A stretch of 64,000 nucleotides of DNA from Ctena decussata (taxonomy: Eukaryota; Mollusca; Bivalvia; Lucinida; Lucinidae): positions 103,276,786 to 103,340,785 of the forward strand of contig OZ022499.1 of the NCBI GenBank assembly GCA_963989385.1. The letters run 5' to 3'. Below the pieces are notes generated by a model. It was not told where the DNA came from and did not search any database. It saw nothing but the letters and a program-made list of their open reading frames with translations. Shown here in pieces: positions 43,451 to 54,424 of this stretch (positions within the stretch are counted from its first letter, which is position 1; every line of letters starts with the position of its first letter). The position numbers and the translations under genes were made by a program.

Positions 43451-43676
43451 TTAACCCATTCCATTCGGGTTACCCCTTTAGGGGCATCTGGGCAAACAGT
43501 TTGGATTTAGATCAGGCCCCACAAACGTGGGGCCTGATCTGAGGTCCAAGCTGTTTGTTGCCTAGACATCATTTCTACAAGAGTTAGTTAGACCAATATT
43601 GTCAAAGTATTCTTGATTTTTGATGCAGACGACAATTTCAGCAGACGACAAAAATACCCAGAATGCAATGGGTTAA
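43451..43676. mobile_element. piggyBac-like MITE, TTAA target duplication
   Basis: TTAA at both edges encloses terminal repeats CCCATTCCATTCGGGT and ACCCAGAATGCAATGGG. The centre holds a strong hairpin (ATCAGGCCCCACAAACG / GTGGGGCCTGAT) with outer TGGGCAAACAG / CTGTTTGTTGCC pairs, and GCAGACGACA occurs twice near the right end. TTAA plus CCC-starting termini is the piggyBac signature. No coding capacity. Confidence 0.88.
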
Positions 43677-43682
43677 ATATGT

Positions 43683-43995
43683 AACACTGACCACACCCCG
43701 AGCGCCGGCTTATTCTATTTTCAAAACGATTTCAAATGATTACAAAATGCAAAAAAAAAAAAAACCAATATAATCTGCACTATGATAACGTATCTGGACA
43801 TTTTTACGGCCACCAGACGGCACTTGACCACCAGCTACAATTAAGATAAATTCTGAAAAGTTATTTCATTTGGAAGCAAGGAATACAATAAAGAAGTGAA
43901 AATAGCAGTTTGTTTGATTGAATCTGCTCATGAACAGTATTTAAATGCACAACATTAATTGAAATGCGCGACACTCACCACGCACCCTAGCACCG
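43683..43995. repeat. Family-R dispersed repeat, copy 2
   Basis: Contains 'TTTCAAATGATTACAAAAT', a variant core (TTTTTACGGCCACCAGACGG, ACCACCAGCTACAA) and 'GAATCTGCTCATGAACAGT', then begins a second partial unit. The block order implies a unit of about 310 bp. Confidence 0.7.
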
Positions 43996-44016
43996 ACTCC
44001 CAGACAATTATTGGTA

Positions 44017-44714
44017 GTTGGTTGGTTGGTTGTTTTGAGTTTGACGGCCCTTTGAGACAGTATTTCAATCTATATCGGGCCGTCTCCCAAAGAGAGGGAG
44101 ATTTTAGGGTACAGTCCACTAAATATTCATAAGGCCTTGCCCCGCCTATTTCGGGGAGAGCATTAGGTTTACATTGTAAGAGAGATGACGTCATCTGTCA
44201 ATCATGCATGTTAGATTTCTTGCAGTATAATAAAAGACCAACAAATGATAGTTACAAAAAGGCATATCTAATTGAGAAATATTTTACCAGAAGGAGATGG
44301 GGTTGATTTTGGTAACTGATCCCCTAGGAAAAAAGTATGCTCTTTTTTGGGGTACGATTCGGTGGTTGCCATACTCAGCCTAGCTTAGCGGCTCACTGAG
44401 ATGGGAAGGCAGTGGATGTTTTCATCTCAAATTGATAGGCTATCATGACACTTTAAAGCAAGACAGGTTTGGAAAACTTTGTATGTACAGTTTTGTAATG
44501 AAATGACCAGATGTTAACATTGTCGTCTATGGAAAATTAATGGTGGAATGCAACCAGAAGAGAGAAATGATAGACGAGAGAAAAAATGTCCAAACAACCC
44601 CCACCCGCACTTACTGCAAGCACAGTAAGCCCTTGCCCTACTACTATTTAAATAAGTAGGACGCCCCGGCACTGGAAGTTACACACAGCACCTTCGCACC
44701 ACCCGACCACCCCC
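44017..44714 (+). repeat. Family-H repeat interrupted by a 454-bp insertion
   Basis: Starts with GGTTGGTTGGTTG and runs through 'TTTGAGACAGTATTTCAATC' to AGAGAGGGAGA, where foreign sequence enters. It resumes AGAGAGAAATGATAGACGAG and continues to 'CACCACCCGACCACCCC'. Confidence 0.85.
44102..44555. mobile_element. Unclassified 454-bp insertion in a family-H repeat
   Basis: Its ends are fixed by comparison with unbroken H copies (32095, 60804). It begins TTTTAGGGTACAGTCCACTA and ends GGTGGAATGCAACC. The ends are loosely inverted (GGGTACAGTCCAC versus GGTTGCATTCCAC), and AGA at 44099-44101 and 44556-44558 may be a 3-bp target duplication. No coding frame. Possibly a non-autonomous DNA transposon. 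Confidence 0.75.
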
Positions 44715-44942
44715 GAAATATTGGTTGTCATTATCAAAGGAAATTCCTCGTCTCATATTGGTACTGACATAAAAGGGCCATAAAATAGTTGTCGACACAC
44801 CATGCGTCCTTTATAAATGAAAATAAGTGTCTTTAAGCAGAACTTTGTTTTTTAAAACGATTCTACATGAATCCAGTGTTCCTAAAAGATCAGCAAATAA
44901 ACTGGTCAAAATAAGTCCCATGTCATTTTTTTCTTATGCGGA

Positions 44943-45923
44943 TTGTCACTATGTCAAAATTTAAATCGTCTTTATCCAAGAGAATGGTTCAGAACAACAG
45001 TTGGAGTAAGACAAGGATGTCTTCTGTCACTCACTCTCTTCAACATTTTTCTCGAACGGATCATGTCTGATGCTCTGGAAGAACAGGAAGGAAAGGTTAG
45101 CATAGGCGACAGAAACATTACCAATCTGCGGTTTGCCGATGACATAGATGCTCTAGCTGAGGAAGAGCAGGAACTGGAAGCTGTAGTTGAAAGTCTCGAC
45201 CAAACCTGCACAAGGTATAAGATGGAGATCAGTGCTGAGAAGACAAAACTGATGACGAACAGTGCAGACGGCATCCAGAGGGAGATCAAGGTAAAAGGGC
45301 AGAAGCTGGGTACCGTAAGCAGCTTCAAATACCTTGGAGCAATTTTCTCAGATGATGGCTCAAAACAAGAGGTTCTCTCAAGGATTGCCCAAGCCACTTC
45401 AGCTCTTACTAAGCTGAAACCAGTTTGGAGAGATAATATATCTCTTGGATCAAAGGTGAAACTTGTGCGCTCCCTTGTCATTTCCATATTTCTGTATGCC
45501 TGTGAATCATGGACCTTGACTGCAGAGTTAGAGAAAAGAACGCAGGCCTTTGAGATGAGATGCTACCTAAGGTTACTGAACATTTCGTACAAGGACCATA
45601 TAACCAATGAGAAGGTTCGCAGGAAGATCCAAGCAGCCATTGGAGAATATGATGAACTCCTTACGCTGGTCAAGAAACGGAAACTAAGGTGGTTTGGCCA
45701 CGTCTCAAGGTCTTCTGGTTTAGCAAAGACAATTCTTCAGGGCACAGTGAAAGGAAAAAGAAGAAGAGGTAGACAGAAGAAGAGGTGGGAAGACAATATC
45801 AAGGAGTGGACAGGAATGGATTTTGCCAGCGCAACTAGGGCAGCTGAAGACAGGACAAGGTGGAAAGGGATTGTTTTGAAGTCATCTGTGGTGCCCAAAC
45901 GACCTAGTGAGGTTATGGGATAG
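44943..45923 (+). CDS. Non-LTR retrotransposon reverse transcriptase, 5'-truncated, long open frame
   Basis: The 326-residue frame begins inside the reverse-transcriptase domain. GVRQG is at residues 21-25 (motif B), the catalytic FADD box at 64-67 (motif C), EKTKL near 100-104 (motif D) and FKYLG at 129-133 (motif E). Thumb-like sequence and a basic tail follow (RRRGRQKKRW). Motif A, the fingers and the endonuclease are missing, so the copy cannot move by itself. The P usual in the LSPTLFN part of motif B is L here. The 3' end carries a GATAGAATAGAATAGAATA tail. It belongs to the endonuclease/RT LINE type abundant in molluscs; I do not assign a clade. The Met start is arbitrary. Confidence 0.9.
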   Translation: MSLCQNLNRLYPREWFRTTVGVRQGCLLSLTLFNIFLERIMSDALEEQEGKVSIGDRNITNLRFADDIDALAEEEQELEAVVESLDQTCTRYKMEISAEKTKLMTNSADGIQREIKVKGQKLGTVSSFKYLGAIFSDDGSKQEVLSRIAQATSALTKLKPVWRDNISLGSKVKLVRSLVISIFLYACESWTLTAELEKRTQAFEMRCYLRLLNISYKDHITNEKVRRKIQAAIGEYDELLTLVKKRKLRWFGHVSRSSGLAKTILQGTVKGKRRRGRQKKRWEDNIKEWTGMDFASATRAAEDRTRWKGIVLKSSVVPKRPSEVMG

Positions 45924-46254
45924 AATAGAATAGAATAATTATCCAAAAAAAATAAAACAACTAAAATTTAAAACTCAAATTAAGTTTTACAGCAGAATCT
46001 TCGGTATAATTTCTCAAAGTTTAATTTGAAAGCCCAGGCTCTTTTGACATGAGTTAAAATTCCAAGAGCAACCGTTTTCTTGCCAAATTTGCTATAAAAA
46101 TGATAAGAAGACCATTGCTCAAATGTGTGGACCTCAGCAGAAGTCAATATACAACCGTGAAACCTAGCACGTAAAGAGAAGAAATGTTCCTGCATTTCGC
46201 TGAAATTTTAATCCAGTACAAAGTTACCGTGGAGCAAATATTACTGTTTTCTAT

Positions 46255-46560
46255 AGTAGGTCTGTGGGAAAACTACAGGTGGGGGCCGTACTTCATTTGT
46301 CCCTTTATGATGATGTATGGGGGAGACTGTTTACGGCCTCCTTCATACAGGACTTGCAGTGAAGATGAATTACGAAAGGTTAGATTCTTTGGAAGCAAGG
46401 GCAACACTAAAGAAGCGATAATAACAGATTCGGTTTAACTGTTCCTGTTCATGACCAGTTCTCCGGCCACGTCCCCAAACCCTAAGTATAACTGTTTCTT
46501 CAAAACAATTTAAACGAAGCTAGTGATACAAAAGGAACAGCAAATATAAAGTCTTCCATA
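46255..46560. repeat. Family-R dispersed repeat, copy 3
   Basis: Shows the core as GATGATGTATGGGGGAGACT, then 'GGAAGCAAGGGCAACACTAA', 'GTTCATGACCAGTTCTCCGG' and 'TTCTTCAAAACAATTTAAAC', in the same order as copies 1 and 2. Confidence 0.7.
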
Positions 46561-48399
46561 TGCGACGTGAAATCGCGCCGTAAGTCGTTTGATGCATCCT
46601 ATGCTCGTATATCTACTAAAATATCTTTCCAGGTTTTAGTATCTTGAGTTCCTGATATGCTAATATGATGTATTTGCTGCTGTTCGTCAACTGCTTCTCT
46701 TCAAACGAGCTGAAAAATGACAGTTAACATCCGTGCAGCCTGATCTGAATTTTCAATGTTCTCATAAATAGTATCCCGACCCGGGAGCGTCTATAGTGTT
46801 CTGCGTAAAAGCTAATCACTCTCCGCATTTAAGCAGGCTGAAATGACTCTGTTATTGGCACACGACTTAAGGTTTTATATTCGTGACGTCGTTAAAATTA
46901 TCGGATTATTCACTTTGATGCTCATCTCCCATTCTATATCTTAGAACTTAACATTGATTTCTAAAAGATGAATGGGGTGTAAATTTATAGAAGTACATCG
47001 GATTCATTATAATAGTGCATATAAATCATAACTGATTATATGAAGTCTGTAGGAAATGACATACCTCAAGGTCGTCTGGTATGGCTTCCAGGTCAGACGT
47101 CTTACGAGGAACGCTTGAAAAATTCTGAGCCCAAGGTACTTCTAGAGAATCTGCGCATGCATCTTAACATGTATGCTATTAGTTGTCATGCACTAGCTTT
47201 CTGAGGAAGATGAAAAACATTCTGGCGAGAGGTTTTGTTTATACAACGCCTTCAACACAAGCGGGTCGGAATATTTTTAAAGAAACATTCGATATCTATT
47301 TGTCTTGCAGTACTTTGAAAAGTCATTCTTCACCTTCTACAATACTTAATGTGGAAAAGGACTCAATCAAAATTTTCAGTTTTCGTGTAAAACGAACAAT
47401 TATAGAGATGTTAAGCATTTTCTAAATTACGAAATGATTTTCTTTAAAGTGTGAAACAAACACTTCTTTTTCTATGACGTTAAGAAAATGTGAGGGATTG
47501 ACGGTTGTTTTTTTTTTTTTTTCATGCAAAAAAATAGAGCTTGATTATAGTGCTTGATTATATTTAATTTTTGCATTTGTTTTGCTCTTCGTACAGATAC
47601 TGTTATAAATTTTATACCAAAAGTCGAGCCGTCAAGAGGACTTTAAGATATGACATTACTTCTTTCAAATCTTAATATTATTTCATCACTATACAAATGA
47701 AAATCTTAAAGTCTCCTTAGTCCTATCAGTGTAAAAAAACGCCCAAACACAAATCATTACGAAAACCCTTTCAACCTTCACGTTTGATGATAGAATGTAG
47801 GTTGATGTGCATAAAGTGATCCAAATAGCTGGCAAAAAGTAAGGAAAACAGGTTTTTGAAAAACTACAAATCGCTCAACAAAATATGATTTTCCTTTTCT
47901 GGTTTCCGGTTGAGTGATGCAATATAAACAAAAGCGCCACAGTGAATGAGGCCTCACCCTTGTACATTGTATTTTTATCATTTTATTCAAGGGCATGAAA
48001 TCGAAAGTAGGTCATTTTAGTTGCCAACTAAAATGACCCAAATAAGTTTTCAAACCCTTTTTATGTGAAACTCATGGATGTTTTATTTGTTTTAAGTCGG
48101 CCGATCGCGCTCATTTACAATGAAGGAACTATGGTGAGAAGCTTGCAGCGATACCTCTTGATGAAAATTTTCATGTTTATAGGGCAATAGGGCCTTTAAA
48201 GAGTTCCTTCAAGAACAGTGAACATATTCAAAGAGAGAACATGGGCCATACTTCGAAGTTTCGGCTATTCTAGCCTCCTCAGTAACCCTCACAATATCTT
48301 GGGACGAAAGCCAGAGATAAGCATACTGTAATTTCTAAATTTTAAAAAGGCAGTCGGTTCAAAGACTGATTAGTATCGAACACAGTGGTATCGAAAAGG
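46561..48399. other. Unassigned sequence
   Basis: No family recognised. Short frames have no coding character. A T-run lies at 47508-47522 and an inverted TTTTAGTTGGCAACTAAAAT at about 48016-48036. Confidence 0.4.
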
Positions 48400-48590
48400 G
48401 TCCAAATGATTAAAAAACGATAATTGAGAATGAAAGTCTGAATCTATGAAACATTTCTATTTTCTCAGAATATATCATCTGATCTCAAAGGACACAAGTA
48501 AATTATAATCTGCACTAGGGATGATGTACGGGGAGACGTTTTACGGCCGCAACAAGCCACAACACCAGCTGCAGCGAAGTCAAATTCGAA
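48400..48590. repeat. Family-R dispersed repeat, copy 4
   Basis: Contains GATGATGTACGGGGAGACGT, 'TTTACGGCCGCAACAAGCC' and 'CAACACCAGCTGCAGCGAAG', very close to the core of copy 1. It ends just before the long inverted-repeat element. Confidence 0.72.
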
Positions 48591-48617
48591 ATTCAGTTTC
48601 ATTAAAACATTTCAAAA

Positions 48618-50287
48618 GGAATGGTATCAAAAAGGTGGTTTTTCTGCATCCTACCAAAGTTTTCTTTTCTTAACTGATTGTATACTCCAGCGTGTCTATG
48701 TTATTGTATTATAGGTAGCTTTGGCCGGAAAGCCTTAGTTACTGAGCAATGGGTCCACAGAAGTGGTTGGGGTAATTCAACATGGTTTTAGTCTGTCTTG
48801 TATAAATATTCTCATTTGATAGAAGAGTATACAGACAGACACCGTTTGATAAAATGATTAACAGAACATCTAAAATGTATTTCCATATTATTTTATTTGG
48901 TTTAATTTGAATTTTCATCGTCAAAAAAGACTTTCTTTGACATTCAGCATTTTTTATATTTTTGTCCTCAATTTTCAATATTTCTTGGCATCAATGACAA
49001 ATAAACTGACAAGTAATCATCCGACTTATGTCAAGGAAGCATCTTGACAAGGACAATTTGATGATGTGACCTGAATTCCACAATGACCTAGTTATCATGG
49101 TTGATTGAACACATACACTTGCTTGGAAGATGGTTTTTATTCAATTTTATGGCCTAGAATTACGAGACTTTGGTCGAATTAATATCATAACGGCTACATT
49201 ATGCCCCACACCCCGCCACTAAAGGTGAGGGAATACATATAGTCTTCAGAGCGGATCTCGTTGGCGTCTGTGTCACATATTAAGTCTTTCTGTGACCTTG
49301 AAAATAAGGTCAGGGTCACCGAAATCTGACCATCTCTTAAGCTTGTCCTAATGATATATCCATGCAAGTATTGTGAAATTGCGCATATTGTTTTAAAAGA
49401 TATTGTGGATACAGGAAATTGTCACGCCCACACCGACGCAGAAAATTTAACAGTTTAAGACCTCCCGTGACATTGAAAATGGGGTCAAGTTAAACAAAAC
49501 AGAATCAGCTCTTTGGCTTGTCCCAAATGTGTATCCAAGCAAGCTTGATCCAATTCCACGGATGGAAGTTTAGTAAACTTCAACCCGTTGATTCTAGAAA
49601 TATAGTGGGTACAAAATGTCACGCCGTCGACAACACAGACGCCGACGGGATCCGCACTGAAACCAATACGTCTCCCCTCATCATAATTATGTGGTGGTGG
49701 AGGCAACATTTAGTAGTTAAGATATTAATCTGACAAAAGTTTTATATTTCCAGGTTATAGAGTTTAGTGAAAACCATTTTCCAAGCAAGTATATGTGTTC
49801 AGTCAACCATGAAAACTTGGCCATGGTGATATTTTGGTCACATCATCCGCTTGTCTTGGTCAAGGTACTACATTGACATGCGTTTGATGATTACTGGCCA
49901 GTTTATCTGTCAATGACGCCAAAAAATATCGAAAATAGAGGACAAAAATCTATAAAAATGCATTCAAAGGAAGTCTTTTTTGGACGTCATATATCAAAAT
50001 TCAACCAAATAAATTGATATGGAAATACATTTTAGATGTTCTGTTATTCATTTTGTTAAATGCTGTCTGTCTGTTGTACTCATCTACCAAATGAGAATAT
50101 TTTTACAAGACAGACTAAAACCATGTTGAATTACCCCACCCACTTGCGTGGACCCATAGCTAAGTAATTAGGGCTTTCCGACCAAAGTTACATATGGTAG
50201 AATAAACTAGAAACACTGGAGTATACAATCAGTTAAAAAAAGAAAACTTTGGAAGATGCAGAAACCCAACCTTATTGATACCCCTCC
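48618..50287. mobile_element. 1.67-kb element with about 540-bp terminal inverted repeats
   Basis: The left arm (about 48618-49165) and right arm (about 49757-50287) are diverged reverse complements over their full length. Pairings include TTCTGCATCCTACCAAAG with CTTTGGAAGATGCAGAA, AATTCAACATGGTTTTAGTC with GACTAAAACCATGTTGAATT, and ACACTTGCTTGGAAGATGG with CCATTTTCCAAGCAAGT. The outer ends are GGAATGGTATCAA and TTGATACCCCTCC. The 590-bp interior is a worn two-unit tandem array, not a transposase gene. It is a large non-autonomous foldback element of unknown superfamily. Confidence 0.85.
49203..49700. repeat. Two-unit array in the interior of the long inverted-repeat element
   Basis: Starts ATGCCCCACACCCCGCCACT, akin to the ATACCCCGCC-family ends. 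Two units of about 200 bp follow, recognisable by TGACCTTGAAAATAAGGTCA / TGACATTGAAAATGGGGTCA and CACGCCCACACCGACGC / CACGCCGTCGACAACAC. It may be an array element captured by, or inserted into, the foldback element. Confidence 0.6.
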
Positions 50288-50390
50288 AAATTTTAGATAT
50301 ATTTTTCTGAGGCCTTTTTTCTATTTCAATTTTACGTGGGGAAAAGCAAATTTCAACAGCTTATGAAAATTAATGTTTGCATCAATTTTT

Positions 50391-50986
50391 ATACCCCGCC
50401 ACACGTTAGTGGCGAGGTATTATGTTTTCACGTTGGCTGTCCGTGTGTCTGTCCGTCCGTAGTACGTACGCCCGTCCGTCTGTCCGTCCGCACTTTGTTT
50501 CCGTTCGATAACTTAAGTATTTATTAACGGATTTCCTTCAAATTTTGCTTATGCATTTGTACCGAGAATGTCTCGCTTGGGATTGTTAATGGGCAAATTT
50601 CGTTAATTTCTGACAGAGTTATGGCACTTGTCAATGTACAAAAAATGGTTTCTGGCCTCTAGTTCCTTTACTACTTTGAGTATCATGATGAAACTTCACA
50701 AACATGATCGAAGTAACAAAAGCTTTTTATGAGCATTGAAATTATATCATTGGGGGTTATCTGCCCCAGCCTTGGACTATATACATGTATAAATTCATGA
50801 AAAATTCCATATAAAATCAGAGTTTGAAGCAATTTTTCTGAAACTTTCAGCAAATGATCAGAGTGATGAAAGCCTCCAGTGATGCTCAAATTTACCCCAT
50901 GGGAGTTATCTCCCCCTGCCCCCGACTATATACATGTATAAATCTGGAAAAATCGGTGTGTGAAAAAGATTTGCAGTGGCGGGGTA
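50391..50986 (+). mobile_element. Array element of the ATACCCCGCC family, complete
   Basis: Terminal inverted repeats ATACCCCGCCAC and GTGGCGGGGTA. A CCGTCCGTAGTACGTACGCC microsatellite-like tract lies near the left end. Two units of about 160 bp contain GACTATATACATGTATAAAT and 'GGGGGTTATCTGCCCC'. This is a small pearl/HINE-like element. Fragments of the same family are at 13699 and 49203. Confidence 0.8.
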
Positions 50987-50999
50987 CCACGCAGTCGTT

Positions 51000-52720
51000 T
51001 GCGATGCTTTTATTAATTTACTCATTTTTTTTCGGAGCGACTGAAAGAAAGCAAGGCTTTATGGACCTCTTTATGGCACGTACTTTGGTATAATCTCAAC
51101 GGACTGCAGAGCAATGTCGATCAGTACGAATATCTGAGATCCATAAATTTTGCTTAAAAAAGTCAAATTCTCTCACTTTCATGTGCTCAATGAAATAGAA
51201 AATGTGTGTTTCATGCTCAGATGAAAGTCATTTAGTGAGTCACAAAGAGCCGAAGTTTTTGATGATGTATTGTTTGTCAAGAAAACGGAAAAATTTGATT
51301 TTGTTCTACTCCACCAGAAATGGTTCTTGTTGTAGTACATGCACATATGATGATTTTTCAATGGTGAGATATTTTCACATCTGGCGACTCTACCATTGAC
51401 CCGTAAAATTTGCAACCCTGAAATTTAGAGACCCATTCCTTACTTCCGTGATTGTTCGGAACATTGTGAGTAAAACCAAACCATAATTACACACAAATAA
51501 AAATTTACATCTTACATAATTTTTAACAAAAATGTTAAAAGATGTTCAGTCATGTGCACACACAGCATGCGACTCCAATTGTGTACTATCTGCAGAAATT
51601 CTCAAGATAGAAACTTCCCAATTGATAAATATTTAATCTTAATTCTGAAATGGAATATTTTTATGTTTGTATGTATCATCACTTACAGAGATGCTGCTTG
51701 ACAAAAATAATTGCAAAGTTGATTGACACTGCTAAAGGTATGGTTAGTCAAAGTTATGCAGTGCACTCATAGCTGTAAAAATCGAAGTGTTATCCGGTTG
51801 ATACAGAAGATTAATTCCCTGAATTAGGTGATTGTTGCTCTGTAGAATGGCTGTTTAAGATCAGTAACTCAAATCCACTCTTAAAGGTTTCAAAACATAG
51901 TGGGGCTGAGAACTGTTCAATCGTCCCTCGTATATCTAGACTGACTTGCGTCCGGTTTATCAAAAGGGCCACATGGGCAATTTGCAGGAGTGTCGGAATT
52001 TAAAAAGCAGGCATGCTTGAAATAATTAAAAGAGTATCTGTAAATAATAATACATGTAGCTGGTATTGCGTGAAAGCTGCCTTATGACATGAGCGAAGAC
52101 AAAATAATGAGATCAGCCGGCGCATTCGCGCTATCTATTCACCTTTGAATCCCCCGTTGAAAGTAAAAAGTGAAAACATGTCTGGTCAGCTTGGACATCT
52201 ATGTAGGCTATTTTGAATGTTAACCGAGCAAAAATGGCTTAATATCCGTTTTCAAATGACGCCAATCAAATGTAGATATATGTAAATGTCCAGATAGTAT
52301 TCTAGTTTCGCTTGCAAATATACAATGCATATACAGCCAAGAAATTTGAGATATAATAGTAAATACATGTACATTGCTTAAGAACATATTCGATGACATT
52401 TGTAGATGAGAAAGAATATTTCATTTGTTGAGGTAGAATTCCTTGTTTCCAGTAATACAATACATAAAATTAATGATATACATGCTTCTCTATGAGTTAA
52501 TCAAATTGGCACTGCAAATTCTGTTGTATTTTGTAAAATGAATTCTGGACATATTGTACTATTGTCCTCCTTTGAGCCAATATGTAGCTAAAACTCGTTT
52601 AAGATTGCAAAATATTCAGAAGCATTGACATAATATTGCTTTAAAAAAGAGCCTGGTACACTTCTAGAAAAATTGTATATTGTAACTTCTGTAATATTTA
52701 TCATGCATATGCTGCAAAAT
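51000..52720. other. Unassigned AT-rich sequence
   Basis: No recognised repeat or coding signal. Short frames at 51179-51415 lie on both strands. Confidence 0.4.
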
Positions 52721-52721
52721 T

Positions 52722-52800
52722 CACCTGATAACAGGGGTATGATAACATGATGTGATATCATAATACTGCAGAACTGCGCTTGCGCGAATGTTATCAGGCG
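52722..52800. repeat. Short inverted repeat
   Basis: CACCTGATAAC and GTTATCAGGCG enclose a centre with its own GTGATATCATAATACTGC. It is possibly the edge of a larger worn element that includes the palindrome at 53003. Confidence 0.5.
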
Positions 52801-53002
52801 ATGCCTATAGAAGCGATCTCAGAAGACGATTGGCTACAAACTGACGTTGGCCGTGATAACAACGTTCGATCGGTCAAATGACGTCACCGACTTACGTCAT
52901 AACGCATTCGCGACGTCAAAAAGTGCAAACAAGACTGCATTTACTTTTCGTTTGTTTGACGCTCTTTACAACTGAAAATATTGTAATGATGCATGATGAA
53001 TA

Positions 53003-53133
53003 GAAAACCATGTAAGTGTCTTTTGATATCAAGTTTATCGCAAGTTTATCGCTCGGCAAGCCTCGCCATTCCTACGCTGTTTCTGGTCTCGCCTGATAAA
53101 CTTGATATCAAAAGACACTAACATGGTATTCTC
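53003..53133. mobile_element. Foldback element, 131 bp
   Basis: Arms AAGTGTCTTTTGATATCAAG and CTTGATATCAAAAGACACT pair exactly apart from the outermost bases (AACCATG / CATGGTA). The 40-bp centre contains GCAAGTTTATCGCTCGGC. No coding content. Confidence 0.85.
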
Positions 53134-53360
53134 TATATAGCAGCCACCGTCGCAACTCTAATATTAGTATTCTGCCGTTGCCTGGTAACGTGTCTTGTCA
53201 TGTTCGTATGTTCATGGAACTTGTAGTCTAGGAAGGAGGATAATTACGTTGATTATGTGTATTAGTTGGTTTGCTCTTAAGTATCATTTGTCTGAAACAC
53301 CATCGTTTGCAGGAGTTATTGAGTGGCCCTTGTATTAGAATACGGATGTTAATTAAACTA

Positions 53361-53586
53361 CACTGCTCAAAATATTTAAAGGAGCAGTTGATATTTTCCC
53401 ACAAACATCACTACAACATATATCCAGTTCTACGGCCCATAAATTCGATTGCCAGTGGCCAAGAAAATCCCATTCTTCTGCATCATTTTGAAGAAGGATC
53501 GAAAGTTAAGACAACAAGAAGGTGTTGCGCTGCACTGTCGGCTTTGGAAACATATTTTGGTGTTCCTTTAAATATTTTGAGCAGTG
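53361..53586. mobile_element. Tc1/mariner-type MITE, 226 bp, TA target duplication
   Basis: Terminal repeats CACTGCTCAAAATATTTAAA and TTTAAATATTTTGAGCAGTG, extending a further 8-9 bp as GGAGCA / TGTTCC, are flanked by TA at 53359-53360 and 53587-53588. The 110-codon frame at 53271-53603 simply crosses the element. Confidence 0.92.
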
Positions 53587-53709
53587 TATTTGTTTACCAA
53601 TAGTACCTCTGCAAAAAACTCATTTTTCTAAGGACTTAAAAATAACAAAAAACACATTTTCTCGTTTCTGTTTTGCATTTTGAGACTCATGGGGGTGATA
53701 AAGACATAA

Positions 53710-53940
53710 GAGCCGCGATACGATATACGAGAAAACCAACCAAGTGGTTGTGCGCAAAGCACAGACTCAGATCAGCCTGGTCATCTGCCAAGTCTGATCA
53801 GAGTCTTTGCATTGCGCTTAAAGGGTACCTTAGGGTCTAAGCTATCTCCATGCGGACAGCAAAGAGTCTGATTAGACTGGGCGGATCTGAGTCTGCGCTG
53901 GGCGCACAACGACTTTGTTGCTTTTCTCGTGTCACGGCCC
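53710..53940. mobile_element. MITE-A complete copy, partly deleted right arm
   Basis: Starts GAGCCGCGATACGATATACG, with a short internal TATACGA insertion, and ends CTCGTGTCACGGCCC. The 'GCCCAGGCT' block of the right arm is missing. Confidence 0.85.
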
Positions 53941-54382
53941 ATATCTTTTTATGAGCTTAATCAGAGACTTATCCGTTTACGCCATTTAGAAGTTATTTGC
54001 GAGGCGATTAGTTGTTTGTTCTGGCTAAAGTGCGTATTCATGCTGACATGAACGATATTTTTGCTGTCCTAGACAAGGTTTAGGACTAGCATATTCAATT
54101 AGACGTTTGCAATGCAATGCCAAAGAATAGGCGAATGACAAGAATACTTAATCGTTTCTGTTACCAAAAAATGTTTCGAAAAGAAACTCTACCATTCGTA
54201 CGTAGGTTGACTTTTATTTCTTTACACTTAGTATTCAGCGTTGAATTTAAAAGACAATCTTCTGTACGTTGTTTATTTCGCATTTTTTTCAGTAACACAT
54301 ACAGATGTTTTGTATATACGAAGGCGTCTGGAAAGTTCGCTGAATTTTAACATAATTAGGGACGAGTCATTTATTATCATCA

Positions 54383-54389
54383 GGTGTGT

Positions 54390-54420
<31 letters not shown>

Positions 54421-54424
54421 GGGG
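54383..54424 (+). repeat. (GT)n followed by a 21-bp G run
   Basis: Same GT-then-G arrangement as at 4034. It is followed by a C-rich stretch (54490-54550) with CGACCCCCCCCCCTCCCC. Confidence 0.95.

Noticed and set aside
44972..45487. 171-codon minus-strand frame
   Set aside because: Antisense shadow of the reverse-transcriptase frame on the plus strand.
53271..53603. 110-codon frame
   Set aside because: It reads through both terminal repeats of a TA-flanked MITE.
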